Assembly (NCBI GenBank): GCA_051294375.1
Contig: CM119265.1
Location: 24,409,861-24,473,860 of the forward strand
Length of the DNA stretch: 64,000 bases
Direction: 5' to 3'
Source: Paraspadella gotoi
Taxonomy: Eukaryota > Chaetognatha
Below the pieces are notes generated by a model that saw only the letters and a program-made list of their open reading frames with translations, had not been told where the DNA came from and searched no databases. This document shows, piece by piece, positions 1-10,759 of the stretch; position 1 is the stretch's first letter; every line of letters begins with the position of its first letter. A program made the position numbers and the translations under genes.

Positions 1-458
1 AATTTCAAAATAGGCTTTTCTTAATTTTAATTGCAGATTTGAATTCCTCGTCAAAAGTTGATAAAAGAAAATATAAATTATTTTTAAAAATTCTTTCATT
101 AAGTGGGTTAAAAATTACAAAAACTATATTTAATATATAAAAAGTTGATTTTCAGCTTAAAATATAGCTTTTTCTAATTTTTGACCCACTTAATGAAGGA
201 ATTTTTTAAAAAGAGTTATATTTCTTTTTATCAACTTTTTATGACGAATCCAAATCTGCAAAAAAATCTTAGAAAAAACTGTTTTGAAATTTTAACATTT
301 ATTGGATTAGTACTAGTATAAATATGGCCTACTGCGTAAATTGAAAAATTTATTATAAATTTTTTTTATACATAAATGTTCATTAGTATAATGTTGTTCT
401 TTCCTCACTTTTAGAATTTTAATTAAAGTTAAATTTAGAAATTTTACTACGCCTTATT
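1..458. repeat. Fold-back repeat element, copy 1
   Basis: Positions 1-118 and about 172-290 are inverted copies of each other. Both arms carry versions of GCAGATTTG, AAAAGTTGATAAAAG and TTCATTAAGTGGGT, around an AT-rich spacer of roughly 50 bp. The unit continues through GGATTAGTACTAGTATAAAT and CCTACTGCGTAAATTG to ACTACGCC near 458. The same succession recurs at 54222-54622 with partial loss of the arms, so this is a dispersed repeat and not a chance palindrome. No ORF is present. It looks like a non-autonomous fold-back DNA element, but the transposon superfamily cannot be told from what is visible. The left end may lie outside the window. Confidence 0.7.
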
Positions 459-540
459 ATACATGTCTGTTCAAAATAAAAGGAGTTTTTTCCTTTAAGC
501 TATCGTTGCTGTATTTATCGTTTTAGAGTTTCTAGAGTCA

Positions 541-630
541 TTGGTTCTTGTCGCCTGGTTCTTGTCATTGGTTCTTGTCTTGTTCTTGTTCTTGTTCTTG
601 TTCTTGTCATTGGTTCTTGTCGCCTCTCAG
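541..630 (+). repeat. TTCTTG hexamer-rich tandem repeat
   Basis: Repeated TTCTTG and GGTTCTTGTC words, with variant units ending CATTGG or CGCCT. An open frame across it (548-838) translates to runs of Ser/Cys followed by Glu/Arg and has no recognisable domain. I read it as simple repeat. Confidence 0.75.
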
Positions 631-839
631 TTGTCCTCGTATTGTGAAGCCGATCTCCAAGACCCCGATCCGTGACTCGGGGATGAGGAGGAGGGGACGA
701 CGAGAGGAGGAGGAGGAGGAGGAGACGTTGAGAGGAGGAAGAGAAGACCCGGGGGAGAGAAAGGTTCTGTCGGCAGGGGGAGCCTCTGTCTTTGTCATTC
801 TCTTATTGTCTCAGAAAAGCCATCACAATGACAAATAGA

Positions 840-1320
840 ACGTCTTTGGTAAAAATAAAAAAATTAAAACTTTTTTTTATTGTAATCTCCAAGAGGATCT
901 GATTGCTTTAATCAAATATTCATTAAAACGTCAATCATTATTTTTTTTTTCTTCCCTCAAAACCATGAATTTCATTCCGCGTCTTATTTTCTTTCTAGTT
1001 GAACCTTTTTTTTTCGTGAAAGGATATTTTATCCTCAGGAGCGCATTTTTTGACGCTTTTTAACTATTTTATATCTAAGACTTCCATCCACAGATATATT
1101 AAAAAAAAAAATTTAATAATTAGTTTTTAAAAAAATTAAATAAAGTACATGTATTTTGTTCAATGTGTAACTTGTTTAATTTTTAAATTGTGAATTATTT
1201 GAACGACGATGATGACAATCACATTGTCACCCAAATAAATGATCACAATCACATTCACATTAAATAAATGGTCTCGCTTTTTGAAAATGAAAGAAACAAG
1301 GAAGACGAAAATGAAAAAGT
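840..1320. other. AT-rich intergenic stretch, nothing recognised
   Basis: Long A and T runs with no ORF, tRNA or palindrome that I can support. It leads into the GACGA-rich simple repeats. Confidence 0.5.
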
Positions 1321-1339
1321 GAACTAATAAAAAAAGTAA

Positions 1340-1700
1340 GACAAAGGTAGACTGTGATGACGATGACGATGACGACAATGATGACAAGATCAACGATGAC
1401 GAAGATGACGATGACCACAACGACGCATAAGGGAGAGAATAAACAATGAAGGATAAAAACGACAACCTAAACGACGACAATGATGACGACGATAACGACA
1501 ACGCTGACGACGACTATGACGACGACAATTAAGGACAAATATGACAATCAAAACGACAACTATGACAGTGACGACCAAAGTGACGACGAAAGCGATGACA
1601 GAGACAAATACAACGAGAATGATGTCTAAGAAAGATGAGAAAACGACGACGANNNNNNNNNNGACGACGACGACGAGTTCAACGACGACATCCCTCGGCG
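1340..1700 (+). repeat. GAC/GACGA-rich simple repeat with a 10-N gap
   Basis: Degenerate GAC, GAT and AAC triplets run through the stretch. Ten N at 1653-1662 sit inside pure GAC triplets. Apparent ORFs on both strands here are poly-Thr/Arg or poly-Val/Ser and cross the N run, so they are not genes. Confidence 0.8.
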
Positions 1701-1802
1701 AGACCCGACCTTTCACGCTTCGTCGCTCACCAGATGATCACGTGGGAGAGACTCACTTGGTTCTGTAACGTCAAGCACCCAAAGCTCAGATGGCGCACCT
1801 TA

Positions 1803-1909
1803 AGCCTTTGTAGTGAAAGCAATGGCTCACGGTTAGGCTTTGTAGTGAAAGCATGGCTCACAGTTAGGCTTTGTAGTGAAAGCATGACTCACAGTTAGGC
1901 TTTGTAGTA
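1803..1909 (+). repeat. 31-bp tandem repeat, about 3.5 units
   Basis: The unit is GGCTTTGTAGTGAAAGCATG followed by GCTCACAGTTA. The last unit diverges after TTTGTAGT. It is flanked by related ATGGCGCACC words at about 1790 and 1915. Confidence 0.85.
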
Positions 1910-2020
1910 TACATATGGCGCACCATAACTCTTAGTTCTGCACACATGGTGGACCTAAAGCGTTAATAGTTTATCCAATGTTACGCACAAAGCGGTCGTG
2001 GCAAGTCTAAACACCGCTCA

Positions 2021-2135
2021 ACCCCTAAACCCAAATACCAAACCCCCAAAACCCTAAACCCCAAACCTCAAACGCCAAACCCCAAACCCCAAACCCTAAA
2101 CCCAAACCTCCAAACCCCAAACCCCCAAACCCCAA
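2021..2135 (+). repeat. Telomere-like CCCTAAA/CCCCAAA degenerate array
   Basis: Heptamers and octamers of the form CCCTAAA, CCCCAAA and CCTCAAA repeat for about 115 bp. The array is impure, so it is an interstitial or telomere-like satellite rather than a chromosome end. The downstream copy B begins inside the same array at 6433, so the 25-N junction lies in this repeat. Confidence 0.75.
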
Positions 2136-2466
2136 AGCTCAAAGGAAAAGTGGAATAGTTTAACTTAGGGATAGAAAGAGAATATTTTATTTCGGATGAC
2201 TAAGATTGTAATTGTTTTCTCCAGCCCCATCACGATATCGCAGCGGTCGTGAGCCTTATCTCCGTAGGTCAACGGTGAAATATCAAAGGTGAGATTAATG
2301 CCCCGATACGATGACCTTGTATGATTCACTAGATCATGTCAGGGATAATGATGAAATTCGAAAATTGTAGTTAATATATATTGGTAATTAGTTAATTTAT
2401 TTGTTTTATTAATATATTAGTCTCATTGTGTATTTTTCTCTCTTTTCGTTGTTTATAGTATTATCT

Positions 2467-2578
2467 AAAACGAAAAAGTTTTTAATATTTTTTACAACGA
2501 TTTATTAACATTAGTTACATGTACGATAACTAATGTTAATAAAATCGTTGTAAAAAAATATTAAAAAACTTTCGTTTT
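2467..2578. repeat. About 50-bp-arm palindrome (copy A, imperfect)
   Basis: Left arm AAAACGAAA through ATTAGTTA, right arm TAACTAATG through CTTTCGTTTT, loop CATGTACGA. It is the same structure as 6792-6900 in copy B, but with several one-base indels that break perfect pairing. Confidence 0.85.
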
Positions 2579-2964
2579 CGCTATATTAGTCTCATATATT
2601 ATTCAAGAACCTCAATTTGGTTTAAAGTTAGTTATCTAAATTTTTTTTATTACGCTTGACTCTTTTCCAAAGAGAAAAAAGATAAAAAAAAAAAAAGACT
2701 ATCATTCGGAAGCAGCGATGCCTAACGCCACAATTAACCCAGTTTCATCTCGCCCCTAAGAAAATAGGGTTTTTTTTTCAGCGCTCCTTTTAACTCGATC
2801 TTGCCCTATCGACCGTGATACCTCCCATCGCCGACCATGCCCGACCTTTCTTTTCCGCCCTGCCACGCCCCCCCTACCCTTCCACCCACCACTTTCTTCC
2901 ATTCCTCCGCCCACCAAATCCATTCCCCCCCTCTATTACACCCCCACCCGCTTTATCCCCGGGT

Positions 2965-3019
2965 CCAATTTACTCTCCGCTCTCCATATAAGCGAAATTC
3001 CATTCTTGCTAACTCAGTC
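2965..3019 (+). promoter_or_regulatory. Candidate core promoter (copy A)
   Basis: CCAAT at 2965-2969, TATAAG at 2987-2992 and an initiator-like CTCAGTCT with A at 3016. The TATA-to-initiator distance is 29 bp, as expected for a TATA-containing Pol II core promoter. The arrangement is kept in copy B. No convincing ORF follows. The 126-aa frame at 2837-3217 spans the promoter and is Pro/Ser-rich noise. It could drive a non-coding transcript, or be the promoter of an old LTR. Confidence 0.4.
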
Positions 3020-3583
3020 TGGAATATTATGAATCTGACTTTCTTGGCTTCATTTTCTTCCCTCGAAAGTGAACGCATTGGGCAAAATTTCGGGGAAAAA
3101 AAGCCATTTTTAAGCTATTTTCTTCCTTTTTTGGGGGGGGGTGAAAGGGCAGGCGTCCTACGTCGTTATATAATTCTTTCGTTAGTACGTACATTTAACT
3201 GGTTTTTACGTATATAGAATAATTTAAAGCTTGAAATAAAGGGGTAAAAGTCAAATTTAAGTATTGTGCAATTGTATTAATCAAAATGTTTATAAAATAA
3301 CCTTTTAAAAAAGTAGTAATGGCTAAGAGCGCATTGCTCGTGCTCAGTCGTTGAGCGCGTGACCGAATAAAAGTGTAAAAATGAAAATGAGCAAACGCCA
3401 AGAAAAAAAAAAAAAAAAAAAGTGAAGTGAAAATTGTAAAAAGTTGAAGAGAATTTCCCCCCTCGACGTTACGTACCACTTTAGCGTATTTATAGTTTTT
3501 CTATGAATATTTCATCTTTTTATTAATAGTTGATTTCTTGATATTTGAAATCTTAAATTACCCCGTTTTCAACCCAACTACTG

Positions 3584-3652
<69 letters not shown>

Positions 3653-3660
3653 CTCTCCTC
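3584..3660 (+). repeat. (CT)n microsatellite
   Basis: Nearly pure CT dinucleotides with a few TTCT interruptions. The matching tract in copy B is longer (7899-7995). Confidence 0.95.
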
Positions 3661-4442
3661 AGCCCCCTTTTAAAACCCATTTTATGTTTCGACGAATCTT
3701 TGTCCTCAAAACCGAAATCCACGATAAACGATTTTCATGTTCCTAATCTCTTTTTATAACGGGCATAACAATAAACAGAAGAGCAGCGCGCATTGAGGAA
3801 ACAAAACAAAAAACAAAAAAATAAGGAAAAAAAGTTCGCAAATACGAATGATAAACAGCCAAGATGACTCCTATGTATCATTTTGTGTTAGTTAAATATA
3901 AACAATAAACAATAAACGAATTAATGAAAGAAAACTTAGTCGAAACTCGTTCGCGAAAAAAACTACTTCGCAATAATTTTGGCTTCTGCGTGATAATCTT
4001 TAGTCTTTACTATTATTATTTGGACCTTTTAACTAATAATCATTTTTTCAAATAAAGGAAAAAAACTTTCCCTTTAACATTTCCGGAAAAAAAAACACGG
4101 GCGGACATATAGGGATCGAAAGTTTAGTCCGTTTCACAGTGGAAAAATCAAGTCGTGATTTGCTCGACCTTTTTTGACATAAACAGACTCGCGGGGTTCA
4201 AAGTTTCCCGACTGTACAATCCGCGAGCGGGCAGCCCGACCGACGCCTTTGGACGCGGCCCGACGGCCCCGTTTGCCCAAGCGGCAAAACATCGAGATTA
4301 GAAGCTCGGAGGCGTTTTGTGTTTGTTGTTGTTGTATTGTTGATTCGGTGATTTTGTTTACTGTACGGGGGCAGAAGGGAGTTTTTGATATTGTTAGTAT
4401 AAACTTCTATTTTTAATACCTACGACTGATTATGAAAATTGT

Positions 4443-4702
4443 GTCTTAGGCAACAGCCGGGTTGCCTGTGATGCCCATTGAGATGGGGCATTCACTGTTG
4501 GCTTTGGGGGCTTCCGACCCTCAGTGACAGCCTCCAGTCACTGGCGCGGTTACCCTAGGACGGTCTCGCTTTGCCAACGCAGAGGGAAGTCGTTAGGACT
4601 GTGGATGTAACACTTCGCCTGGATGGTGTGTTCCCCTCTGAGCCAATGGATTTGGCTGACGGATTGTGGACGTGAGGCGGTGTGAATATACCGCCACAGT
4701 CT
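4443..4702 (-). mobile_element. SINE-like multi-hairpin insertion, present only in copy A
   Basis: Copy B reads GTGTCTCATGAT without interruption at 8774. Copy A has 252 bp inserted there (4447-4698), flanked by GTCT on both sides (4443-4446, 4699-4702), which fits a short target duplication. The insert is a row of near-perfect hairpins: GGCAAC/GTTGCC 4449-4466, TGCCCAT/ATGGGGCA 4472-4490, CAGTGAC/GTCACTG 4522-4543, CAGAGGGAA/TTCCCCTCTG 4580-4640, AGCCAA/TTGGCT 4641-4657 and GGCGGT/ACCGCC 4676-4695. On the minus strand, the sequence around the CAGTGAC hairpin matches the core of the SINE at 22165-22433. An A-box-like TTGGCTCAGAGGGG is visible on the minus strand. No ORF. I infer a short non-autonomous retroelement. 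The 4-bp duplication is short for a LINE-mobilised SINE. Confidence 0.7.
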
Positions 4703-5744
4703 CCATGATACTCGGATTTGCTTGCGATATATTTTCCCTTTAAATTTCAATCGAGAATCAATTTTTTTGTAGTCAAGAAAACACAAAGATAAGATTGATT
4801 TAAAGTTCACACAACGAGCTATACATTAATATTCTGCATTTTTATTTTTCAATTTTTTTTCCTTCTCACTTCATTTTCTTCGGTGGTGGGGAGAGGACCG
4901 ACGCTAAAAGCACTTACTCGTTGTTTGGAAAGTGGATTCTTTAATCTGGAGACATCAGGAGTCGGCATCGTCTTTCGATTCTCGCAAATCGATTTTAGAT
5001 CTGTGAGGCCGATTAGTTACAACGCGGCAAAAATATGTCGCTTTGATCTAATATTATTCAAATATTGATGACGAACACGGAAATTTTAAAAATAAGGGAT
5101 AAAAAAAAACCGCCGATGGTGTAAGCCTTAAATCGATAATTTTGGCCGCCAGAAAACTACATTGGTGCTGGAAATAAATACCTCACTGAATGGCACAATT
5201 GGCGGGGATCAACTGGCATCGAAAAGGTGATAACGATGTGGCAAACAAAGAGAAGTCCAGTGCATATGATATTTAGGGAAGCAACTCGATTTGCACCAGA
5301 TGGTGAGGTTTGCCAAATGATAGAGACGTTTATCAGCATGAAACTATTCGCACTGCCATATCCGATGCAGCACGGACGCAACACGGCTGCACCGCGGTGG
5401 CATCACTTGGTTCGTTTATGAAGAGACGCTAACGCTGCTCCCATGTTTTGGGAAGCGAGAGAATGAACGAGTCAAGCGAATGATAAATCGCGGGTTTCGA
5501 GCGAAAAAGATGACATTTGCTCGAAGGAGAAAAAAAGGTAGTGGCAAAAGAGTCGCCCTCTCGAAGATGAGATGGCGGCGTTGGGGATATGAGAATCGGA
5601 AAGTCGTGGGGCCGGTGTTTCAGGGCTCGAGACTTGGGAGACCTTAAAGTTCAAGCTTGAGACTTGAAACCACGAGACGTTGAACTCGACGTGGAGGATT
5701 TAATCTTCGTGAGTCGGTGAGAAAATACTTTTCAAAATACACTC

Positions 5745-5749
<5 letters not shown>

Positions 5750-5810
<61 letters not shown>

Positions 5811-5830
5811 TCTCCTCTCTCTTCTCCTTC
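5750..5830 (+). repeat. (CT)n microsatellite
   Basis: Pure TC to about 5802, then CT/TTCTC-interrupted. Copy B has only about 21 bp here (9842-9862). Tract length is the main length difference at this site. Confidence 0.95.
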
Positions 5831-6407
5831 TTCCATCACGTGGCCCATTTGCGATCCATTTTCCCCATCCAAGCGTCCAGATTATGATGAGGCGCGAGAG
5901 ATATCGCGGCCAGGGAAAGAGAAGAAAAAAGGCAGATAATTCAAAGATGCAGACTTTTGTATAATACATTCATCGCTGTTTATTAATGTCAATTATGTAG
6001 AGCCTATTAATTTTATTATTTATTTTTTATTTATAGTCTACATCTTTTAGCAGACTATCTGTTGAATGATGTACCTTATAAATCCAAATTTTAAATCTAA
6101 AATTAAAATTTTAATGAGTTTTTTTATAATCTACACTAAAGAGCTTCTTTCCTTATTATTTATCCTATTAAATAAATTTAAAGAAGTGATAAATGTTTAA
6201 TGTTTGATGTTACAAAGTTAACGTCAGTCCAGCGATTGAAACTTTAAAACGATGCAGAGCTGCATAAAAAAAAGTAGCAGGCCGATGGTAGCCTTGTCGG
6301 GCGCCGCTCGTATGAAATTAAAGTGCCCTCTACTTTCGATGAGCGTTCCTGCAGATTTCTTCGTTTTCATCCAATGTCATTAATTGTCCAGAGTAAAATG
6401 TCATACA

Positions 6408-6432
6408 NNNNNNNNNNNNNNNNNNNNNNNNN
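6408..6432. other. 25-N assembly gap at the A/B junction
   Basis: Exactly 25 N between the end of copy A and the start of copy B. Gaps of the same length separate the other two duplicate pairs. Confidence 0.95.
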
Positions 6433-6791
6433 AAACCCCAAACCCCCAAACCCCAAAGCTCAAAGGAAAAGTGGAATAGTTAACTTAGGGATAAGAAAGA
6501 GAATATTTTATTTCGGATGACTAAGATGTTGTAATTGTTTCTCCAGCCCCATCACGATATCGCAGCGGTCGTGAGCCTTATCTCCGTAGGTCAACGGTGA
6601 AATATCAAAGGTGAGATTAATGCCGCCGATACGATGACCTTGTATGAATTTCACTAGATCATGTCAGGGATTAATGATGAAATTCGAAAATTGTAGTTAA
6701 TATATATTGGTAATTAGTTAATTTATTTGTTTATTAATATATTAGTCTCATTGTGTATTTTTCTCTCTTTTCGTTGTTTATAGTATTATCT

Positions 6792-6900
6792 AAAACGAAA
6801 GTTTTTAATATTTTTTACAACGATTTTATTAACATTAGTTACATGTACGATAACTAATGTTAATAAAATCGTTGTAAAAAATATTAAAAACTTTCGTTTT
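6792..6900. repeat. Perfect 50-bp palindrome with a 9-nt loop
   Basis: Arms 6792-6841 and 6851-6900 are exact reverse complements, and the loop is CATGTACGA. The word ATATTAGTCTCAT occurs on both sides, at about 6740 and 6906, resembling a target duplication around a small insertion. A transcript would form a long perfect hairpin, suited to Dicer-type processing. A MITE-like element or hairpin-RNA locus is inferred, and there is no ORF. Confidence 0.85.
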
Positions 6901-7278
6901 CGCTATATTAGTCTCATATATTATTCAAGAACTCAATTTGGTTTAAAGTTAGTTATCTAATTTTTTTATTACGCTTGACTCTTTTGCCCAAAAGAAAAAA
7001 GATAAAAAAAAAAAAGACTATCATTCGAACAGCACCTAACGCCACAATTTAACCCAGTTTCATCTCGCCCCTAAGAAAATAGGGTTTTTTTTTCAGCGCT
7101 CCTTTTAACTCGACTTGCCTATCGACCGTGATACCTCCCATGCCCGACCATGCCCGACCTTTCTTTTCCGGCCCTGCCACGCCCCCCCTACCCTTCCACC
7201 ACCCACTTTCTTCCATTCCTCCGCCCACCAAATCCATTCCCCCCCTCTATTACACCCCCACCCGCTTTATCCCCGGGT

Positions 7279-7334
7279 CCAATTTACTCTCCGCTCTCCA
7301 TATAAGCGAAATTCCATTCTTTGCTAACTCAGTC
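7279..7334 (+). promoter_or_regulatory. Candidate core promoter (copy B)
   Basis: CCAAT at 7279, TATAAG at 7301 and CTCAGTCT with A at 7331, 30 bp downstream. Same layout as 2965-3019. Confidence 0.4.
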
Positions 7335-7895
7335 TGGAATATTATGAATCTGACTTTCTTGCTTCATTTTCTTCCCTCGAAAAGTGAACCATTGGGCAAA
7401 ATTTCGGGGAAAAAAAAGCCATTTTTAAGCTATTTTCTTTCCTTTTTGGGGGGGGGTTGAAAGGGGCAGGCGTCTACGTCGTTATATAATTCTTTCGTTA
7501 GTACGTACATTTAACTGGTTTTTACGTATATAGAATAATTTAAAGCTTGAAATAAAGGGGTAAAAGTCAAATTTAAGTATTGTGCAATTGTATTAATCAA
7601 AATGTTTATAAAATAACCTTTTAAAAAAGTAGTAATGGCTAAGAGCGCATTGCTCGTGCTCAGTCGTTGAGCGCGTGACCGAATAAAAGTGTAAAAATGA
7701 AAATGAGCAAACGCAAGAAAAAAAAAAAAAAAAGTGAAGTGAAAATTGTAAAAAGTTGAAGAGAAATTTCCCCCCTCGACGTTACGTACCACTTTAGCGT
7801 ATTTATAGTTTTTCTATGAATATTTCATCTTTTTACTTAATAGTTGATTCTCTTGATATTTGAAATCTTAAATTACCCGTTTTCAACCCCAACTA

Positions 7896-7998
<103 letters not shown>

Positions 7999-10592
7999 CC
8001 CCCTTTTAAAACCCATTTTATGTTTCGACGAATCTTTGTCCTCAAAACCGAAATCCACGATAAACGATTTTCATGTTCCTAATCTCTTTTTATAACGGGC
8101 ATAACAATAAACAGAAGAGCAGCGCGCATTGAGGAAACAAAACAAAAACAAAAAAATAAGGAAAAAAAAGTTCGCAAATACGAATGATAAACAGCCAAGA
8201 TGACTCCTATGTATCATTTTGTTAAGTTAAAATATAAACAATAAAACAATAAACGAATTAATGAAAGAAAACTTAGTCGAAACTCGTTCGCGAAAAAACT
8301 ACTTCGCAATAATTTTGGCTTCTGCGTGATAATCTTTAGTCTTTACATATTATTATTTGGACCTTTTAACTAATAATCATTTTTTCAAATAAAGGAAAAA
8401 AACTTTTCCCTTTAACATTTCCGGAAAAAAAAACACGGGCGGACATATAGGGATCGAAAGTTTAGTCCGTTTCACAGTGGAAAAATCAAGTCCGTGATTT
8501 GCTCGACCTTTTTGACATAAACAGACTCGCGGGGTTCAAAGTTTCCCGACTGTACAATCCGCGAGCGGGCAGCCCGACCGACGCCCTTTGGACGCGGCCC
8601 GACGGCCCCGTTGCCAAGCGGCAAAACATCGAGATTAGAAGCTCGGAGGCGTTGTGTTGTTGTTGTTGTTGTTATTGTTGATTCGGTGATTTTGTTTACT
8701 GTACGGGGGCAGAAGGGAGTTTTTGATATTGTTAGTATAAACTTCTATTTTTAATACCTACGACTGATTATGAAAATTGTGTCTCATGATACTCGGATTT
8801 GCTTGCGATATATTTTCCCTTTAAATTTCAATCGAGAATCAATTTTTTTTTAGTCAAGAAAACACAAAGATAAGATTGATTTAAAGTTCACACAACGAGC
8901 TATACATTACAATTCTGCTTTTTATTTTTCAATTTTTTTTCCTTCTCACTTTCATTTTCTTCGGTGGTGGGGAGAGACCGACGCTAAAAGCACTTACTCG
9001 TTGTTTGGAAAGTGGATTCTTTAATCTGGAAGACATCAGGAGTCGGCATCGTCTTTCCGATTCTCGCAAATCGATTTTAGATCTGTGAGGCGATTAGTTA
9101 CAACGCGGCAAAATATGTCGCTTTGATCTAATATTATTCAAATATGATGACGAACACGGAAATTTTAAAAATAAGGGATAAAAAAAACACCACCGATGTG
9201 TAAGCCTTAAATCGATAATTTTGCCGCCAGAAAACGACATTGGTGCTGGAAATAAATACCTCACTGAATGGCACAATTGGCGGGGATCAACTGGCATCGA
9301 AAGGTGATAACAGATGTGGCAAGTAGCAATAGAGAAGATCCCGGACGTAGCCACATATTTGATATTTAGGGAAGCAACTCGATTTGCACCAGATGGTGAG
9401 GTTTGCCAAATGATAGAGACGTTTATCAGCATGAAACTATTCGCACTGCCATATCCGATGCAGCACGGACGCAACACGGCTGCACCGCGGTGGCATCACT
9501 TGGTTCGTTTATGAAGAGACGCTAACGCTGCTCCCATGTTTTGGGAAGCGGGAGAATGAACGAGTCAAGCGAATGATAAATCGCGGGTTTCGAGCGAAAA
9601 AGATGACATTTGCTCGAAGGAGAAAAAAAGGTAGGGCAAAAGAGTCGCCCTCTCGAAGATGAGATGGCGGCGTTGGGGATATGAGAATCGGAAAGTCGTG
9701 GGGCCGGTGTTTCAGGGCTCGAGACTTGGGAGACCTTAAAGTTCCAAGCTTGAGACTTGAAACCCACGAGACGTTGAACTCGACGTGGAGGATTTAATCT
9801 TCGTGAGTCGGTGAGAAATACTTTTCAAAATACACTCTGCATCTCTCTCTCTCTCTCTCTCTTTCCATCACGTGGCCCATTTGCGATCCATTTTCCCATC
9901 CAAGCGTCCAGATTATGATGAGGCGCGAGAGATATCGCGGCCAGGGAAAAGGGAAGAAAAAAGGCAGATAATTCAAAGATGCAGACTTTTGTAATAATAC
10001 ATTCATCGCTGTTTATTAATGTCAATTATGTAGAGCCTATTAATTTTATTATTTTTTTTTATTTATAGTCTACATCTTTTAGCAGACTATCTGTTGAAAT
10101 GATGTACCTTATAAATCCAAATTTTAAATCTAAAATTAAAATTTTAATGAGTTTTTTTATAATCTACACTAAAAGAGCTTCTTTCCTTATTATTTATCCT
10201 ATTAAATAAATTTAAAAAGTGATAAATGTTTAATGTTTGATGTTTACAAAGTTAACGTCAGTCCCAGCGATTGAAACTTTAAAACGATGCAGAGCTGCAT
10301 AAAAAAAAAGTAGCAGGCCGATGGTAGCCTTGTCGGGCGCCGCTCGTATGAAATTAAAGTGCCCTCTACTTTCGATGAGCGTTCCTGCAGATTTCTTCGT
10401 TTTCATCCAATGTCCATTAATTGTCCAGAGTAAAATGTCATACATTATGGAATATATTGCATGTATTCGATAAGTCAATATTTTTGTTTATCAAGAATCT
10501 CATTATTGGTTAAACTATCGTTAATTAATCTTTTTTAAATTTTCTACTCATTGTATTCGAACTTTATTTTTTATAGTTTATATAAGAGTTTA

Positions 10593-10757
10593 GACAGAAA
10601 ACCAAAATATTCGTTATAACAAGTGAATTGATTAATTTGGACATGTTTCGACTCTTATGTTTTTGCTGATGAAGACTCGCAAAAAAATAAGAGTCGAAAC
10701 ATGTCCGAATTAATCAATTCACTTGTTGTTATAACGAATATTTTGTTTTTCTCTCTA
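10593..10757. repeat. Palindrome with 66-bp arms
   Basis: Left arm 10593-10658 and right arm 10687-10757 pair over about 66 bp with three mismatches and one 3-nt indel. The spacer is about 28 nt. The arms carry GACATGTTTCGACTCTTAT and its complement. The spacer begins GTTTTTGCTGATGAAGACTC, so the hammerhead-like motif described separately uses the loop plus the right arm. Outside the arms the two flanks are unrelated, so it is not a read-through chimera. The structure recalls paired terminal repeats of Penelope-like elements, but no reverse transcriptase is adjacent. Confidence 0.85.
10662..10709 (+). ncRNA. Hammerhead-ribozyme-like motif (minimal type I architecture)
   Basis: In order: stem I 5' strand TTTG 10662-10665, CTGATGA 10666-10672, one extra A, stem II GACTC 10674-10678 and GAGTC 10691-10695 with a 12-nt A-rich loop, GAAA 10696-10699, a two-pair stem III closed by AT, cleavage-site GTC 10703-10705, then CGAA 10706-10709 pairing with the stem I 5' strand. 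GAAACATGTC with a two-pair stem III is typical of the minimal hammerheads known from Penelope-like retroelements. The unpaired A at 10673 departs from the consensus and stem I is only four pairs. Activity is therefore doubtful, and the strong competing palindrome could sequester it. Confidence 0.45.
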
Positions 10758-10759
10758 AT

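Larger units (their letters stand above)
2112..6407 (+). other. Duplicated block, copy A
   Basis: This 4.3-kb block matches copy B (6433-10444) in order and almost base for base. Most differences are one-base indels in homopolymers, for example in the palindrome at 2467. There are two larger differences. A 252-bp SINE-like insertion at 4447-4698 is absent from B. At 5236-5270 the words after GTGGCAA differ, where B carries about 20 extra bases (9315-9365). The block ends at TGTCATACA, directly against 25 N. No protein-coding gene is supported. It holds a candidate core promoter, two CT tracts, a poly-A run and AT-rich spacer. Two joined haplotypes are more likely than a true duplication. Confidence 0.85.

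Noticed and set aside
1803-1909. CRISPR-like array
   Set aside because: Direct 31-bp units without spacers in a eukaryotic context; an ordinary tandem repeat.
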